Source of the DNA: Streptomyces sp. SA15
GTDB lineage: Bacteria > Actinomycetota > Actinomycetes > Streptomycetales > Streptomycetaceae
Direction: 5' to 3'
Assembly: GCF_002291145.1 (NCBI RefSeq)
Contig: NZ_NTGE01000130.1
Location: 1 to 64,000 of the forward strand
Length of the DNA stretch: 64,000 bases
This document shows, one piece after another, positions 34,736-43,299 of this stretch. The notes under the pieces were generated by a model. That model was given only the letters and a program-made list of their open reading frames with translations, ran no database searches and was not told the origin of the DNA. The translations under genes were made by a program, and so were the position numbers. Position 1 is the first letter of the stretch, and every line of letters starts with the position of its first letter.

Positions 34736-35767
34736 CTAGGGATAGGTCGTCGCCACGTTCCTCAGCTTTGAGCAGTCGACATAGTTCTGCGGCAGGTGGT
34801 CGCTGAGCGAGACCGGCAGCGAGAGCCTGCGCCCCGCGGGCAGCTGCCGCAGCACGAAGGCGAGGATCGCCACCGGGATCGCCAGCGTCGCCGCGAACGC
34901 CTGCTGCCTCGAAATGCGCCGCCTCTGCCAGGTCTGGGTGGCTGTGCCGAAAAACTCTGTGCCAAAGTGGCTGAACCGCCCCGTCGTGCGCGGCGGGAGT
35001 TGCGGCACGACATCGTATTGATACACGTGCCTGAACGTCCGCTCGCCAACCAGCGGCTCGAAGTGCGCGGCGAAGGCGCGGTCGCCGACCATCGGCTGGC
35101 CGAAGGTGTAGAGGCCGCAGAACTTCCCCCGCAGCCCTGTGGGGAGCGTCGATCCAGCGACGAGCTCGCAGGTCGCGAGCGCGGCCAGGGCGCCACCCAG
35201 GCTGTGTCCCGCAATGAAGAGGCGGTCAATGCCCGCCTCGTCGGTCCCTTCAATCGCGAGCGTGGGGACGAGCTTCGGCCACAGGTACTTGAAGCTCCGG
35301 TAGAACCCGCCGTGGACCGCGGAGCCGACCGCGTCCGGGTACCGGACGGTCTCCGTGTGGATGCCCGTGAAGACGTCGGTGAGCGTGACACCGCCGAACT
35401 CGGTCCCGCGGAAGACCAGGATGCCAACGCGCTGCTCGGTGCTGCGCACGAAGAACGCCTGGGCATCGACGAAGAGCGCCCCGTTCACCACGCTGAACAG
35501 GTGGCATTCGGGGTCGCTCATGCCGCAGACGCTCAACATTGCGGTGAGTGTCTCTGCGTCTGAGTAGGCCCAGGCAGACGCGACCGAGAGCAGGAGTGCG
35601 GCGGAGGGGCTATAGCCCACCTGATCAGGCGCCGGGCAGGCATCCGCCAGCGCGGTCTGCAGGAGGTCGGCCGGCCCTGGCGGCGCGACGGCGGCCACCG
35701 AGAACTCCTTTGCGTCCTCCCCGCCCTCGAGGTAGAGCCTTGCCGTCCGCTTGCTGATCGTGTTCAT
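34736..35767 (-). CDS. Class 3 lipase (alpha/beta hydrolase)
   Basis: A 343-aa protein from ATG 35767 (GGAG about 10 nt upstream). The Lipase_3 landmarks are VGILVFRGTEFGG (oxyanion region), AVHGGFYRSFKYLWPKL, the nucleophile elbow FIAGHSLGGALAALATCE (Ser about 182), YTFGQPMVGDRAFA and HVYQYDVVPQLPP with the catalytic Asp. A hydrophobic helix near the C-terminus (AATLAIPVAILAFVLRQL) may anchor it in a membrane. No signal peptide. Third gene of the tyrosinase/nuclease/lipase group. Confidence 0.85.
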   Translation of the reverse strand: MNTISKRTARLYLEGGEDAKEFSVAAVAPPGPADLLQTALADACPAPDQVGYSPSAALLLSVASAWAYSDAETLTAMLSVCGMSDPECHLFSVVNGALFVDAQAFFVRSTEQRVGILVFRGTEFGGVTLTDVFTGIHTETVRYPDAVGSAVHGGFYRSFKYLWPKLVPTLAIEGTDEAGIDRLFIAGHSLGGALAALATCELVAGSTLPTGLRGKFCGLYTFGQPMVGDRAFAAHFEPLVGERTFRHVYQYDVVPQLPPRTTGRFSHFGTEFFGTATQTWQRRRISRQQAFAATLAIPVAILAFVLRQLPAGRRLSLPVSLSDHLPQNYVDCSKLRNVATTYP

Positions 35768-36139
35768 CGCGTCTCGACTCCTCGTCTCGGCTCCAAAGGG
35801 GCCCGTGCAGGCAGCCGCACGCCTGCCCGCCAGACACACGCGACCCTCGCCGCCGTAAGAGCCTGCATACCTGTTCCCAGACCAGTCGGGAACTGAATGC
35901 GGCCCCCTGTTGCCAGAGTGCCTGTTCATCCATGCTGTCAAGCCTCCTTGACAGCAGCGCTTTGGGTACCGCCACACGTGTCTCGTCGTGCTAATTAGCC
36001 CTGCGGGGCACTGCGGGGGCCGTCCGGTCGGGCGGTCCCCGTTTTCCGTGGGTTCCCCCTCCCTTACGAGTCTCATTGCTGTACTATCTGGAGTGTTGGT
36101 GGAGAGCACCGCCAATGAGTCCCGAACGAAGGAAACCGC
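35768..36139. other. Intergenic region with terminator-like hairpin
   Basis: About 370 bp, no convincing gene. A stem GGGGCCGTCC/GGCGGTCCCC at 36016-36040 is followed by GTTTT, which looks like a plus-strand terminator of a gene now deleted. An AT-richer stretch at 36060-36095 probably holds the promoter of the DpdA-like gene. Confidence 0.55.
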
Positions 36140-37027
36140 GTGTCTTCTGCCGTCCTCTTCGACCTTGCGGCCTCTGCCGAGAACAGTGCAGCCATGCGAC
36201 CGGCCGCCCCGAAGAATCCCGGTCGCCGCTCGTACGACGACGTCGACCGCGTGACGTACCTGGGCACGCATCAGCCGTCGTGGCTCGCCCGGCCGGAGTT
36301 CGGTGAGGACTGCGTCCCCCTCTGCGTCGCGAACCACCGCCTCTCCGGCCGCAAGACCCTGCCGCGCGCCGTCACCCCCTGGATGCTGGACTCCGGCGGC
36401 TTCACGGAGCTGTCGAAGTACGGCCAGTGGACCGTCACCCCGTACAAGTACGCCGCGGCCGCGCGCCGGTACTACGACGAGATCGGCATGATGGACGTCT
36501 GCGCGATTCAGGACTGGATGTGCGAGGACGAGATCCTGGCGAAGACCGGTCTCACGGTGGAGAGCCACCAGTACAAGACCGTGGCGTCCTTCATCAACCT
36601 CATGACGCTGGACGCGGACCTGCCGTGGATGCCCGTCCTTCAGGGCTTCACCCTCGATGACTACCTGCGCTGCGTGGACCTGTTCCAGCGGGCCGGTGTC
36701 GACCTCACGTATGAGCCGGTCGTCGGCATCGGCTCCGTGTGCCGTCGGCAGACCACGGACGAGGCCGTACGCATCATCGAGACCCTGTGGTCCATGGGCA
36801 TCCGCCTCCACGGCTTCGGCTTCAAGGTGACCGGCCTGCGTGAGGCCGCCCACCTGCTCTACTCCTCCGACTCCCTGGCCTGGAGCCTGAACGCCACCAA
36901 GCGGGCCCCGATGCCCGGGTGCACGCACAAGCACTGCGGCAACTGCCCGCGGTACGCCCTGGCGTGGCGGAACCGTCTCCTGAACTCCCTCCCCGATCAC
37001 CGGCAGCTCCTCACGCTGACCGCCTGA
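36140..37027 (+). CDS. DpdA/TGT-like base-exchange protein (deazapurine DNA modification family)
   Basis: A 295-aa protein from GTG 36140 (GAAGGA 7 nt upstream). TGT-fold landmarks: WMLDSGGFTELSKYG (the DSGGF active-site loop, about 84), AIQDWMCEDEIL, LPWMPVLQGFTLDDYLRC, VGIGSVCRRQ, and a Cys/His cluster CTHKHCGNCPRYA near the C-terminus that would hold zinc. tRNA-guanine transglycosylases swap guanine for deazaguanine; the DpdA branch in phages and bacterial islands does this in DNA, using preQ0 made by QueC/D/E. No queuosine-pathway or DpdB-K genes are in the window, so the precursor would have to come from the host. Confidence 0.82.
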   Translation: MSSAVLFDLAASAENSAAMRPAAPKNPGRRSYDDVDRVTYLGTHQPSWLARPEFGEDCVPLCVANHRLSGRKTLPRAVTPWMLDSGGFTELSKYGQWTVTPYKYAAAARRYYDEIGMMDVCAIQDWMCEDEILAKTGLTVESHQYKTVASFINLMTLDADLPWMPVLQGFTLDDYLRCVDLFQRAGVDLTYEPVVGIGSVCRRQTTDEAVRIIETLWSMGIRLHGFGFKVTGLREAAHLLYSSDSLAWSLNATKRAPMPGCTHKHCGNCPRYALAWRNRLLNSLPDHRQLLTLTA

Positions 37028-37123
37028 TCCACCAGACTTCCGGGGCGTCCACCATCGGGCGCCCCGGGCCCCAACGCGGCGGGGTGAGCACCCCGCCACC
37101 GACCCGAACGAAGGGACACCACC

Positions 37124-37558
37124 ATGTACCAGAAGCCCGACCTGAACACCCCGCTCGCCAAGATCCGCGAGAACACCGCGGCGTTCGAGGCCAGCCTGCA
37201 GCGGCACAGCTCCGAGGAGTCGAAGGGCAAGGGCTTCGCCTTCGACGTCCAGCTCCTGGAGGAGCGCGACGACATCGCCGCGGAGATCGTGAAGGACTTC
37301 GCCACCATCGACGAGGTGATGTCCAAGCGCCAGGTCTTCGACAGCCCTGCCCCGTCGGCGTGGACCATCGACCGCCTCACCGACGAGCAACTCGCCGCGG
37401 TCAAGGCCGACTGGCCGGAGCTGGGCATGTTCGCCGACGACACCGTTCGCCGGGTCGCTGACGTCCTCGGCATCCGCATGGTGCGGGCCATGGCGCAGGA
37501 GGCCATGCGGCGGGCTCCCGCCGTCCTGAGCGCCATCGAGGCCCGCGCGTCCAAGTAG
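37124..37558 (+). CDS. Hypothetical phage protein
   Basis: A 144-aa mostly helical protein from ATG 37124 (GAAGGGA upstream). TPLAKIRENTAAFEASLQ at the start; LTDEQLAAVKADWPELG and VRRVADVLGIRMVRAMAQEA later. No family recognised. Spaced 97 bp after the DpdA-like gene in the same direction. Confidence 0.65.
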   Translation: MYQKPDLNTPLAKIRENTAAFEASLQRHSSEESKGKGFAFDVQLLEERDDIAAEIVKDFATIDEVMSKRQVFDSPAPSAWTIDRLTDEQLAAVKADWPELGMFADDTVRRVADVLGIRMVRAMAQEAMRRAPAVLSAIEARASK

Positions 37559-37675
37559 GCGCCACCGAGCCGTCCACGGCCCGCCCCACCCCCGGGAGCG
37601 GCGCCGTGGCGGCTTCCTCGCCCCCGTCCCTGGGGCCGGAGAGCACCGGCCCCGCCCCGAACGAAGGAACGCCCC

Positions 37676-38124
37676 ATGCCCCGTGTCACCCGCTCCCACA
37701 CGATCCGCCGTCACCTCGTCGACGGCGGGCTCGTCGACCTCCGGCTCACCGAGGAGGAGGAGAAGGCAGGCCCCGACGGACACGGCACCGACGGGTTCTC
37801 CCTGCGGCAGCAGAAGGACGAGGGCGGAACGCTCGTCGTCGCCGCCGGCGCGTACGGCCCGAACTGGCTCCGGACCTGGCGGAGATCAGCGGACGCCTGG
37901 AGCAGCGGCACATCAAGTGCACGGTCAACGCCGAGGCGCCCGGTGTCGCCGACCACGAGGTGATGGTGCGGTGGGCGACATCCGCGGAGTTGCAGACCCG
38001 CGTGGCGGACCAGGCGGCGCGTCAGGCCCCGCTCAAGGCCCTCGTGCAGCAGGGAGAGGCACAGCAGCGCGCCGAGGACGAGCGGCGGGCGCGCGAGTCC
38101 GCCGGGCAGTTCGGTCTGTTCTGA
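37676..38124 (+). pseudogene. Hypothetical phage protein, one frameshift
   Basis: ATG 37676 reads MPRVTRSHTIRRHLVDGG through GGTLVVAAGAYGP. One added base near 37862 restores ELAPDLAEISGRLEQRHI and HEVMVRWATSAELQTRVADQ to the stop at 38122-38124. Intact length would be about 149 aa. The site is a CCGAAC where CCGGAAC would keep the frame, so a missed G in a run is likely. Confidence 0.55.
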
Positions 38125-38223
38125 CGGTGCTGGCCGCGCGAACTCCGCGCTGCGCGGCCGCCCGTTTCCTGGACCGTCGGCGGTTGGCCCATGCTTCTCC
38201 CACGACACCGAAGGGACCCAGTA

Positions 38224-38610
38224 GTGAACCGCGATCAGCAGCACGAGGCATCCAAGGAAGCACTGCGCAACGGTTGGCAGCACGAAGGTCAGGAACGCGT
38301 AGACCACCTGCTCACCGCCCTCACGCATGCCGTCCTGGCGCTCACTGCTCCGGCTCCGGCCGTTCCCGAGGGCCCCGAAGGCAAGCGCCTCAAGCAGCTC
38401 CTCGACTCCGTGCGGGAACTCGGAGGTCAGTCGGACTGGAGGCGAGCCCAAGACCGATTCGCCTATCTGGGCTGGCCGATCTACGCCGACGGTGCCAGGG
38501 ATCACCTCAAGCGCCTTGCTCAGGGCGGCTACCTCACGGAGGTGGCCAAGGGCGTGTACGAACTGGCGACCGCAACGGTGCAGATCCCGCACGCCACCAC
38601 GGACGTGTGA
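38224..38610 (+). CDS. Hypothetical protein, possibly winged-helix
   Basis: A 128-aa protein from GTG 38224 with GAAGGGA 8 nt upstream. A helical N-terminus (RVDHLLTALTHAVLALT) is followed by a compact C-terminal part (LKQLLDSVRELGG, ARDHLKRLAQGGYLTEVAKGVYEL) that reads like a winged helix with a wing at GGYL. No family recognised. Convergent with the prenyltransferase gene. Confidence 0.6.
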   Translation: MNRDQQHEASKEALRNGWQHEGQERVDHLLTALTHAVLALTAPAPAVPEGPEGKRLKQLLDSVRELGGQSDWRRAQDRFAYLGWPIYADGARDHLKRLAQGGYLTEVAKGVYELATATVQIPHATTDV

Positions 38611-38758
38611 GCGGGGGCGCATACGGCGGGCCGGGGCTACGCCCTGTCCACGGATGGCCTGGGGGCCCGTGCGTTCGTGCGCCTTGCGCGCCGCGGTTCG
38701 ACATTCCGAGAAGACGTGCAGACCATCCGCGAGGCTATTGCCGCACGGTGATGACTCG

Positions 38759-39472
38759 TCAGCCGCCGTATGCGCGGATCTGAGTCGAGTGGACAGCCAG
38801 TGCTTCAACGAGGGCGGTCGCGTCGTAGTCGGGCCACAGCCGGTCGTCGAAGTGCAAGGTTGAGTCCGCGGCCTGCCACAGCAGGAACCCTGACAGTCGG
38901 CGCTCGCCGGAGGTGCGGATGATCAGGTCCGGGTCGGGAAGTCCGGCGGTAGACAGGTAGTTGTCGATGGGCCGCGCCTCGCACGCGTCGCGTGTGGCGG
39001 TTACGGCTTGGTGCACGGCCTGGGTGATGTCGGCGTGGCCGTCGTAGCCGATCCCGAAGCAAACGGTCATGCCGGCGCGGTGCCTGGTCCGCTCCTCGGC
39101 GCGCCGGATCGTGTCCTTCAGGAACTGCGGGGCGCGCGCCGGCATGGTTACGCCGCTGGACAGGATGCCGACCGGGCCGGTCGATACGGCCGCCTCCGTG
39201 TCGACCAGGTCCGCGATCACGTCGATCAGGAGGGCGACCTCCTTCGGGTCACGCCCGAAGTTCCGGTCGGACATGAGGAAGACGCTCGCGGTCTCGACCC
39301 CGACGCCGCGGCAGTGCTCCAGTACACGGTGAACGGCGGCTGCACCCTGGCGGTATCCCTCTTCGACCGCCGTGCCGTGTGCCTTGGCCCAGCGGCGGTT
39401 GCCGTCAGCGATGAACGCGATGTGCCGCGGGAGTGCGGAGGGCAGAGTTGTGGGAGGCGTGGTCATCGTCAT
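38759..39472 (-). CDS. cis-Prenyltransferase (UppS-like polyprenyl diphosphate synthase)
   Basis: A 237-aa protein. Family motifs: HIAFIADGNRRWAKAHG (DGNxRWA, with the catalytic Asp), MSDRNFGRDPKEV (family: STENW.R), TVCFGIGYDGHADI (family: NYGGRxxI), and DLIIRTSGERRLSGFLLWQ with the IPP-binding RTSGE. It elongates allylic diphosphates with IPP to make a polyprenyl carrier. Housekeeping UppS is chromosomal; a diverged copy in a mobile operon with PAP2-like and regulatory genes suggests a dedicated lipid. Start ATG 39472 or 39466. Confidence 0.88.
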   Translation of the reverse strand: MTMTTPPTTLPSALPRHIAFIADGNRRWAKAHGTAVEEGYRQGAAAVHRVLEHCRGVGVETASVFLMSDRNFGRDPKEVALLIDVIADLVDTEAAVSTGPVGILSSGVTMPARAPQFLKDTIRRAEERTRHRAGMTVCFGIGYDGHADITQAVHQAVTATRDACEARPIDNYLSTAGLPDPDLIIRTSGERRLSGFLLWQAADSTLHFDDRLWPDYDATALVEALAVHSTQIRAYGG

Positions 39473-39504
39473 GGGCGGACGGTGCACGGGCCGGGAGGCT
39501 TACG

Positions 39505-40107
39505 TCACGCGCCGAGGGCGGCGAAGACCAGACCGGCCGTCACGGTCCCCGCGGCCGCTCCCGCGAGGGTCTGGCCGAGAGTGTGGTCACGCAGGGAGAT
39601 CCGCGACCAGGCGATGACGGCGACGATCGGGTAAGCGATCCAGACGAGCGGGCCCCAGGCGAGGGCAAGCATCGCCAGGGCGCCGCCGGCGACGGCGGTG
39701 TGCACCGAGATCTTCCAGAAAGCGGTGACTGGGAGCAGGACGGCGAGAGTGGCGAGCATCGCGACGACGAGGGCGACCATGGCCTTCGGAGCGTCGAACC
39801 AGATCATGAGGCCGATGCCGGTGGCGACCGACGCCATGATGACGGGTATGAGCAGCATCCGGCGTTGGCGCTGGCCTATGTGGCGGTCAGCCCACATGCC
39901 CCGCCTCATCCCGTACTTGATGTAGGCCATCGGGATCACCGCGGCGAACACGATGGCCTCCAGAGCCCAGGCCAGACCGGCGAGCGGTTTGTGCTGGGCG
40001 AGGCCAACGCCGAGGCTGACCAGGACGATCACGTTGCGCGGCTCCATCCCGTCGGTGATCCGGCGGGCGAGGGCGTTCTCAGTGCTGGGGCTGGCGGTGG
40101 CGGTCAT
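39505..40107 (-). CDS. PAP2-like membrane phosphatase
   Basis: A 200-aa protein with five to six hydrophobic spans. The PAP2 signature is partly kept: KISVHTAVAGG stands for PSGH, and SRISLRDHTLGQTLAG for SRx5Hx3D, with Gln in place of the final Asp. The first motif KX6RP is not obvious, so activity is uncertain. PAP2 enzymes dephosphorylate polyprenyl diphosphates, a logical partner for the neighbouring cis-prenyltransferase. Its ATG overlaps the stop of the upstream gene (ATGA). Confidence 0.8.
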   Translation of the reverse strand: MTATASPSTENALARRITDGMEPRNVIVLVSLGVGLAQHKPLAGLAWALEAIVFAAVIPMAYIKYGMRRGMWADRHIGQRQRRMLLIPVIMASVATGIGLMIWFDAPKAMVALVVAMLATLAVLLPVTAFWKISVHTAVAGGALAMLALAWGPLVWIAYPIVAVIAWSRISLRDHTLGQTLAGAAAGTVTAGLVFAALGA

Positions 40108-41345
40108 GCCGGGACTTCCTGAAGAGACTCGGAGCTGGCGAGGGAGCGAGCTGCTTGGACGATGGCGGGCGAGGGGTAGTGGCTGGCCACGCGGGTCAGC
40201 CACTCAGCATTCAGGGGCAGGGTGAAGGCCACGGCCGGGGCGCGTTCGTAGGGTGCGCCCTCGGCAGCCTTCGTACGAGCGACGTGCAGGCAGATGGCCT
40301 CGCGGGCCGCGCGGCACTCGGCGCCGTGCAATCCGGTGGCGCGGGCGGCTACGAGCGCGCGGGCCGGGAGGGTCTTGTCGATCCACGGGCGCAGCGTGAC
40401 CGAGGCGTCAACGATCTCCACGACCCGCTCGTCGAGCCGCCCGTACAGGTCGCGCAGCTGACGGGCATCTTCGGCCGGTGAAGTGCCGTTCCGGAAGTGC
40501 CGCAGAACCTTGTCCGGCGGGAGGACTGAGGCGAGTTCCTCCCACAGCGGCCGCAGGGCGATCAAGCTGCGGCGGTAGCGGATCGTCCGGAGGACGACGT
40601 CGGCCGCGCGGACCGAGCTTCCGGCGATGACCATCAGGATCGTCGCGAACTGGATGATGCTGGCGCCCCGGTGGAACTGCATCTCCGTGAGCGGGTAATG
40701 CCAGCCGGTCAGGCCACAGAGGAGGTAACTGAATCGATAGGCCGGATACAGCGTCCCCACCGCGGCTCCGTAACCCATCAGACGCATGCACAGCCGGAAC
40801 AGGCGCCCCTTCGTGCGATGAGCAGCCGTAAGACAGAGCGCGGCAGACGCGGTCAGCGCGAGACCCATGGGCAGCAGATACACGGTCAGGTGCAGGGTGC
40901 CAGCGAGGTCGCCGTACTGAGGAGTGGCGAAGTCCGTGGAGCCGTCTGGGGCAGTGACCGAGTGCGCCGCGAACGGGAATGCCACGGCGGCGGCGAACCC
41001 GGTGACGGCGAAGACGATCATGCGGGGGCGCAACTGCGTCAACCGTCGCCAAGCGGGTTCCGGGTCACGAGGGGGAACGACCGACTCAACCCAGCCGAGC
41101 AACAGCATGCAGGAAAGCATCACCAGCAAGTGCTTCGGCAGGACGGCCAGGTCGTCGATGCCGGTGACATCGACCAGAGCGTCCTCGATGACTGTGAGGC
41201 GCAGGGTGGCTGCGACAGCGAGTGTCGCGAAGGTCCACATGATGGCCCACTGGCCGCTGGTCTTGCGCCGGGCGTAGAGGCGGAAAGCGACCACCGCCCA
41301 CAGCGGGACGGTGGTGAGGAGGTCTATGACGTCGTCGGTGGGCAC
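40104..41345 (-). CDS. MAB_1171c-like multi-pass membrane protein
   Basis: A 413-aa protein with about seven hydrophobic spans in the first 270 residues (LWAVVAFRLYAR, WTFATLAVAATLRL, LLVMLSCMLLLGWV, MIVFAVTGFAAAVAF, VYLLPMGLALTASAALCL, LMGYGAAVGTLYPAYR, FATILMVIAGSSV) and a helical cytoplasmic C-terminus ending in a Ser/Leu tail. The layout matches the MAB_1171c/DUF6545 proteins often found beside ImmA/IrrE and XRE genes in actinobacteria. The labelled role of transporter is unproven. GTG 41345 starts the first span. Confidence 0.75.
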   Translation of the reverse strand: MPTDDVIDLLTTVPLWAVVAFRLYARRKTSGQWAIMWTFATLAVAATLRLTVIEDALVDVTGIDDLAVLPKHLLVMLSCMLLLGWVESVVPPRDPEPAWRRLTQLRPRMIVFAVTGFAAAVAFPFAAHSVTAPDGSTDFATPQYGDLAGTLHLTVYLLPMGLALTASAALCLTAAHRTKGRLFRLCMRLMGYGAAVGTLYPAYRFSYLLCGLTGWHYPLTEMQFHRGASIIQFATILMVIAGSSVRAADVVLRTIRYRRSLIALRPLWEELASVLPPDKVLRHFRNGTSPAEDARQLRDLYGRLDERVVEIVDASVTLRPWIDKTLPARALVAARATGLHGAECRAAREAICLHVARTKAAEGAPYERAPAVAFTLPLNAEWLTRVASHYPSPAIVQAARSLASSESLQEVPA

Positions 41346-41379
41346 GGTGAAGTGACGCTCCGGGCAGAAAAGGGAAGGG

Positions 41380-41919
41380 TTACAGGCTGCGGTGGAGTCG
41401 ATCGAGGAGCGGATCCGACTCGTAGCGGGAGTCGCGGGCGTGCTCGTGGGCCTTCTTGCGTAGCAGGAAGGCGAACGCCTCGGCCTGGTCCTCGATCTCC
41501 ACGTACTCCGGGTCGTGTGGTCCCTCTTGCGAGCGGGTTCGTCCCAGGAGGCAGCCGTTGAGGAAGTCCGCGGAGACGAACTCATACGGCTCCGCAGGCG
41601 GGGCGGCTGGAAGCAGCACGGGCTGATGGCCGAGGAAGAAATGGCCCCCCTCATGGGCAAGGTTGTGAACGGCGGCTTCCTCATCGAGGCCCGGATCAAC
41701 CCACATGGCGTCCGACTCCTGGTCGGGACGAGTGATCCAAAGGCCGCTGGCCGACAACCCGGGGAGCGGTGACTGTCCCCGCAGCAGCTCCAGGGGGCGC
41801 GGGTAGCGCTCCTCAATGGCGGCGAACAGGGTCTCAACGGTCAGAGGAACAGGTATCTGGAAGCCGTCGAGCGCCCGTTGGACGTGTTTGGTGGGGCGAT
41901 GGATCACCGGGTTGCGCAC
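41380..41919 (-). CDS. ImmA/IrrE family metalloprotease
   Basis: A 179-aa protein with the zinc protease motif HNLAHEGGHFFLGH (HExxH, about 84-97) and a downstream DQAEAFAFLL segment giving the third ligand region. ImmA in ICEBs1 cleaves the XRE-type repressor ImmR to switch on excision, and IrrE/PprI acts on DdrO after DNA damage; here the XRE gene is directly upstream with 21 bp between. By analogy it probably degrades that repressor. Confidence 0.87.
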   Translation of the reverse strand: MRNPVIHRPTKHVQRALDGFQIPVPLTVETLFAAIEERYPRPLELLRGQSPLPGLSASGLWITRPDQESDAMWVDPGLDEEAAVHNLAHEGGHFFLGHQPVLLPAAPPAEPYEFVSADFLNGCLLGRTRSQEGPHDPEYVEIEDQAEAFAFLLRKKAHEHARDSRYESDPLLDRLHRSL

Positions 41920-41940
41920 CTTGCGGGGGGAGGGAGGAGG

Positions 41941-42465
41941 TCAGCGGTTGTCGGGCGGAACGTCTTGAAGCTCGCCTTCCATCTGTTCGACTTGGGCGAG
42001 GTTCTGGACGTACGCGGCCGCGCGTCTCAATCCCTGCGGAGAGAGGCGGCTGGCTGAGCGGGCCAGGACCTGGACGGTCTCGTTGGGTTCTGCGTCTTGG
42101 TGCTGAGGACTCTTCACCGCGGCGATTCGTTGAAGCTCGGCCATCACCTTGCTAGCGATCTCACTTGGTTCGCCGGGCTGGTCGTCAGTGACGGCATCGA
42201 AGACGTCGAGCGGCATCTTGAAGAACCAGGCTAGGTACGACGCCATAAGAATGCTCGGGCTCTTGATGTCCCCACGCCGGAGCTTGCGGATGTACTCGTC
42301 CGTGATGCTGCCGGCGCCGAACTTCTTGTTGATCTCGTCGGCCACCTGGGCGGGGGTGTATTCGGTGAACGTGCCGGGTCGGTCGGGGTTCTCCACGGCA
42401 CTGGCCTTGAACAGGAGATTCAGGCGGTCCTTGAAGGACACCGCCGGGGCATGGCGTGGCGTCAC
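41941..42465 (-). CDS. XRE-family transcriptional regulator
   Basis: A 174-aa protein, GTG 42465. The N-terminal HTH (about 35-80) reads YTPAQVADEINKKFG, SITDEYIRKLRRGDIKSP and SILMASYLAWFFKMP, with an unusually long first turn as in WhiB-linked/ESX-1 EspR-like regulators. The C-terminal half is helical (LSPQGLRRAAAYVQNLAQVE), probably for dimerisation. First gene of the five-gene operon and the likely target of the ImmA/IrrE protease. Confidence 0.85.
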   Translation of the reverse strand: MTPRHAPAVSFKDRLNLLFKASAVENPDRPGTFTEYTPAQVADEINKKFGAGSITDEYIRKLRRGDIKSPSILMASYLAWFFKMPLDVFDAVTDDQPGEPSEIASKVMAELQRIAAVKSPQHQDAEPNETVQVLARSASRLSPQGLRRAAAYVQNLAQVEQMEGELQDVPPDNR

Positions 42466-42807
42466 GTTGGATCGATCTCTCTAGGGCGAGGGGTGAGGGG
42501 ACCACCATAGCCGGAACCCAACAATCGGGGGGTGCGCCCTTCTGGGCACACAGATCGTTTGACGTGTGCGGGCTTGTCGTTTTTGATTGACCCCGGAGCA
42601 ACATGTTCCGGCGTCAGGGCGTCACCGTCTGCGCTACATCCCCCCATGCCCGCACGCGGGCGACGTGAGAGGTGCAACATGGCCCAGCACGCCCATACGG
42701 CAACCGCTTACCCGCCGACACTCAACCTCTGGTGACCTGCACCTCGCCCAATCCACTCGCATCGAACTAACATTCGACAACGTGCCATTCGACGAGACGG
42801 ACAGCTT
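42466..42807. other. Divergent promoter region of the five-gene operon
   Basis: About 340 bp without a gene. It includes a dyad around AACATGTT (42592-42610, CGGAGCAACATGTTCCG) and an AT-richer part at 42560-42590. The XRE regulator probably binds here; the ATP-binding-like gene 42808-43299 is transcribed the other way. Confidence 0.45.
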
Positions 42808-43299
42808 GTGACGATCTCCGACGCCATCTCTCCGCTTTGGGTCTCCAGCCTGCAGTCCACCCCAGCCAGACGAGGCGCTGCCGCGCCGCAGGGGCTGCCC
42901 GACCTTGAGAAGTCGATCGAGTTCCGCCTCGGTCCCGAGCACACCCCCGTGCAGAGCATGCGCCGCGCCCGCGCCTTCGTCGCGAAGGTCCTGCCGGCCC
43001 TGCTCGCTGGCGCTCCAAACGCCGGAGCCATTGAGGAAGCGACGCTCGCCGTGCTGGCCGAACTTGTCGATGTCACCGCCCGGCACCGTGCCAGCGTCGA
43101 CCTGAGCGGCCGGGTCTCGTACGACGGGGATCACGTCCTGATAACCATCGGAGAGATGGATCAGAGGTTGCCTGCCCCGGAGGAGGAGCCAGGCCTGTTC
43201 CTCGTCCATCGCCTGGTCGATGACATCGGCCAGCACCGCGACGCCGGCATGGGGTATGAGACCTGGGTTTCCATTCCGGTTCGGCCGAAGGCTCAGTAG
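42808..43299 (+). CDS. Degenerate HATPase-like (SpoIIAB/RsbW-type) protein
   Basis: A 163-aa protein from GTG 42808. The helix MRRARAFVAKVLPALLAG followed by EATLAVLAELVDVTARH matches the start of Streptomyces HATPase_c anti-sigma-like proteins, where the N-box would be ELVTNAxRH; here it is ELVDVTARH, so the Asn is gone. GRVSYDGDHVLITIGEMDQRLP and GLFLVHRLVDDIG fit the rest of the fold (family: GRGLxLV). ATP binding is therefore doubtful. It is the last intact gene before attR. Confidence 0.65.
   Translation: MTISDAISPLWVSSLQSTPARRGAAAPQGLPDLEKSIEFRLGPEHTPVQSMRRARAFVAKVLPALLAGAPNAGAIEEATLAVLAELVDVTARHRASVDLSGRVSYDGDHVLITIGEMDQRLPAPEEEPGLFLVHRLVDDIGQHRDAGMGYETWVSIPVRPKAQ

Noticed and set aside
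34736..37783. A 1015-codon open frame on the minus strand
   Set aside because: Only the last 343 codons (from ATG 35767) code the lipase; the rest is antisense to the DpdA-like and following phage genes and has no protein-like pattern.
42592..42610. SOS box (LexA site) before the XRE operon
   Set aside because: The dyad around AACATGTT does not match the actinobacterial GAAC-N4-GTTC spacing.
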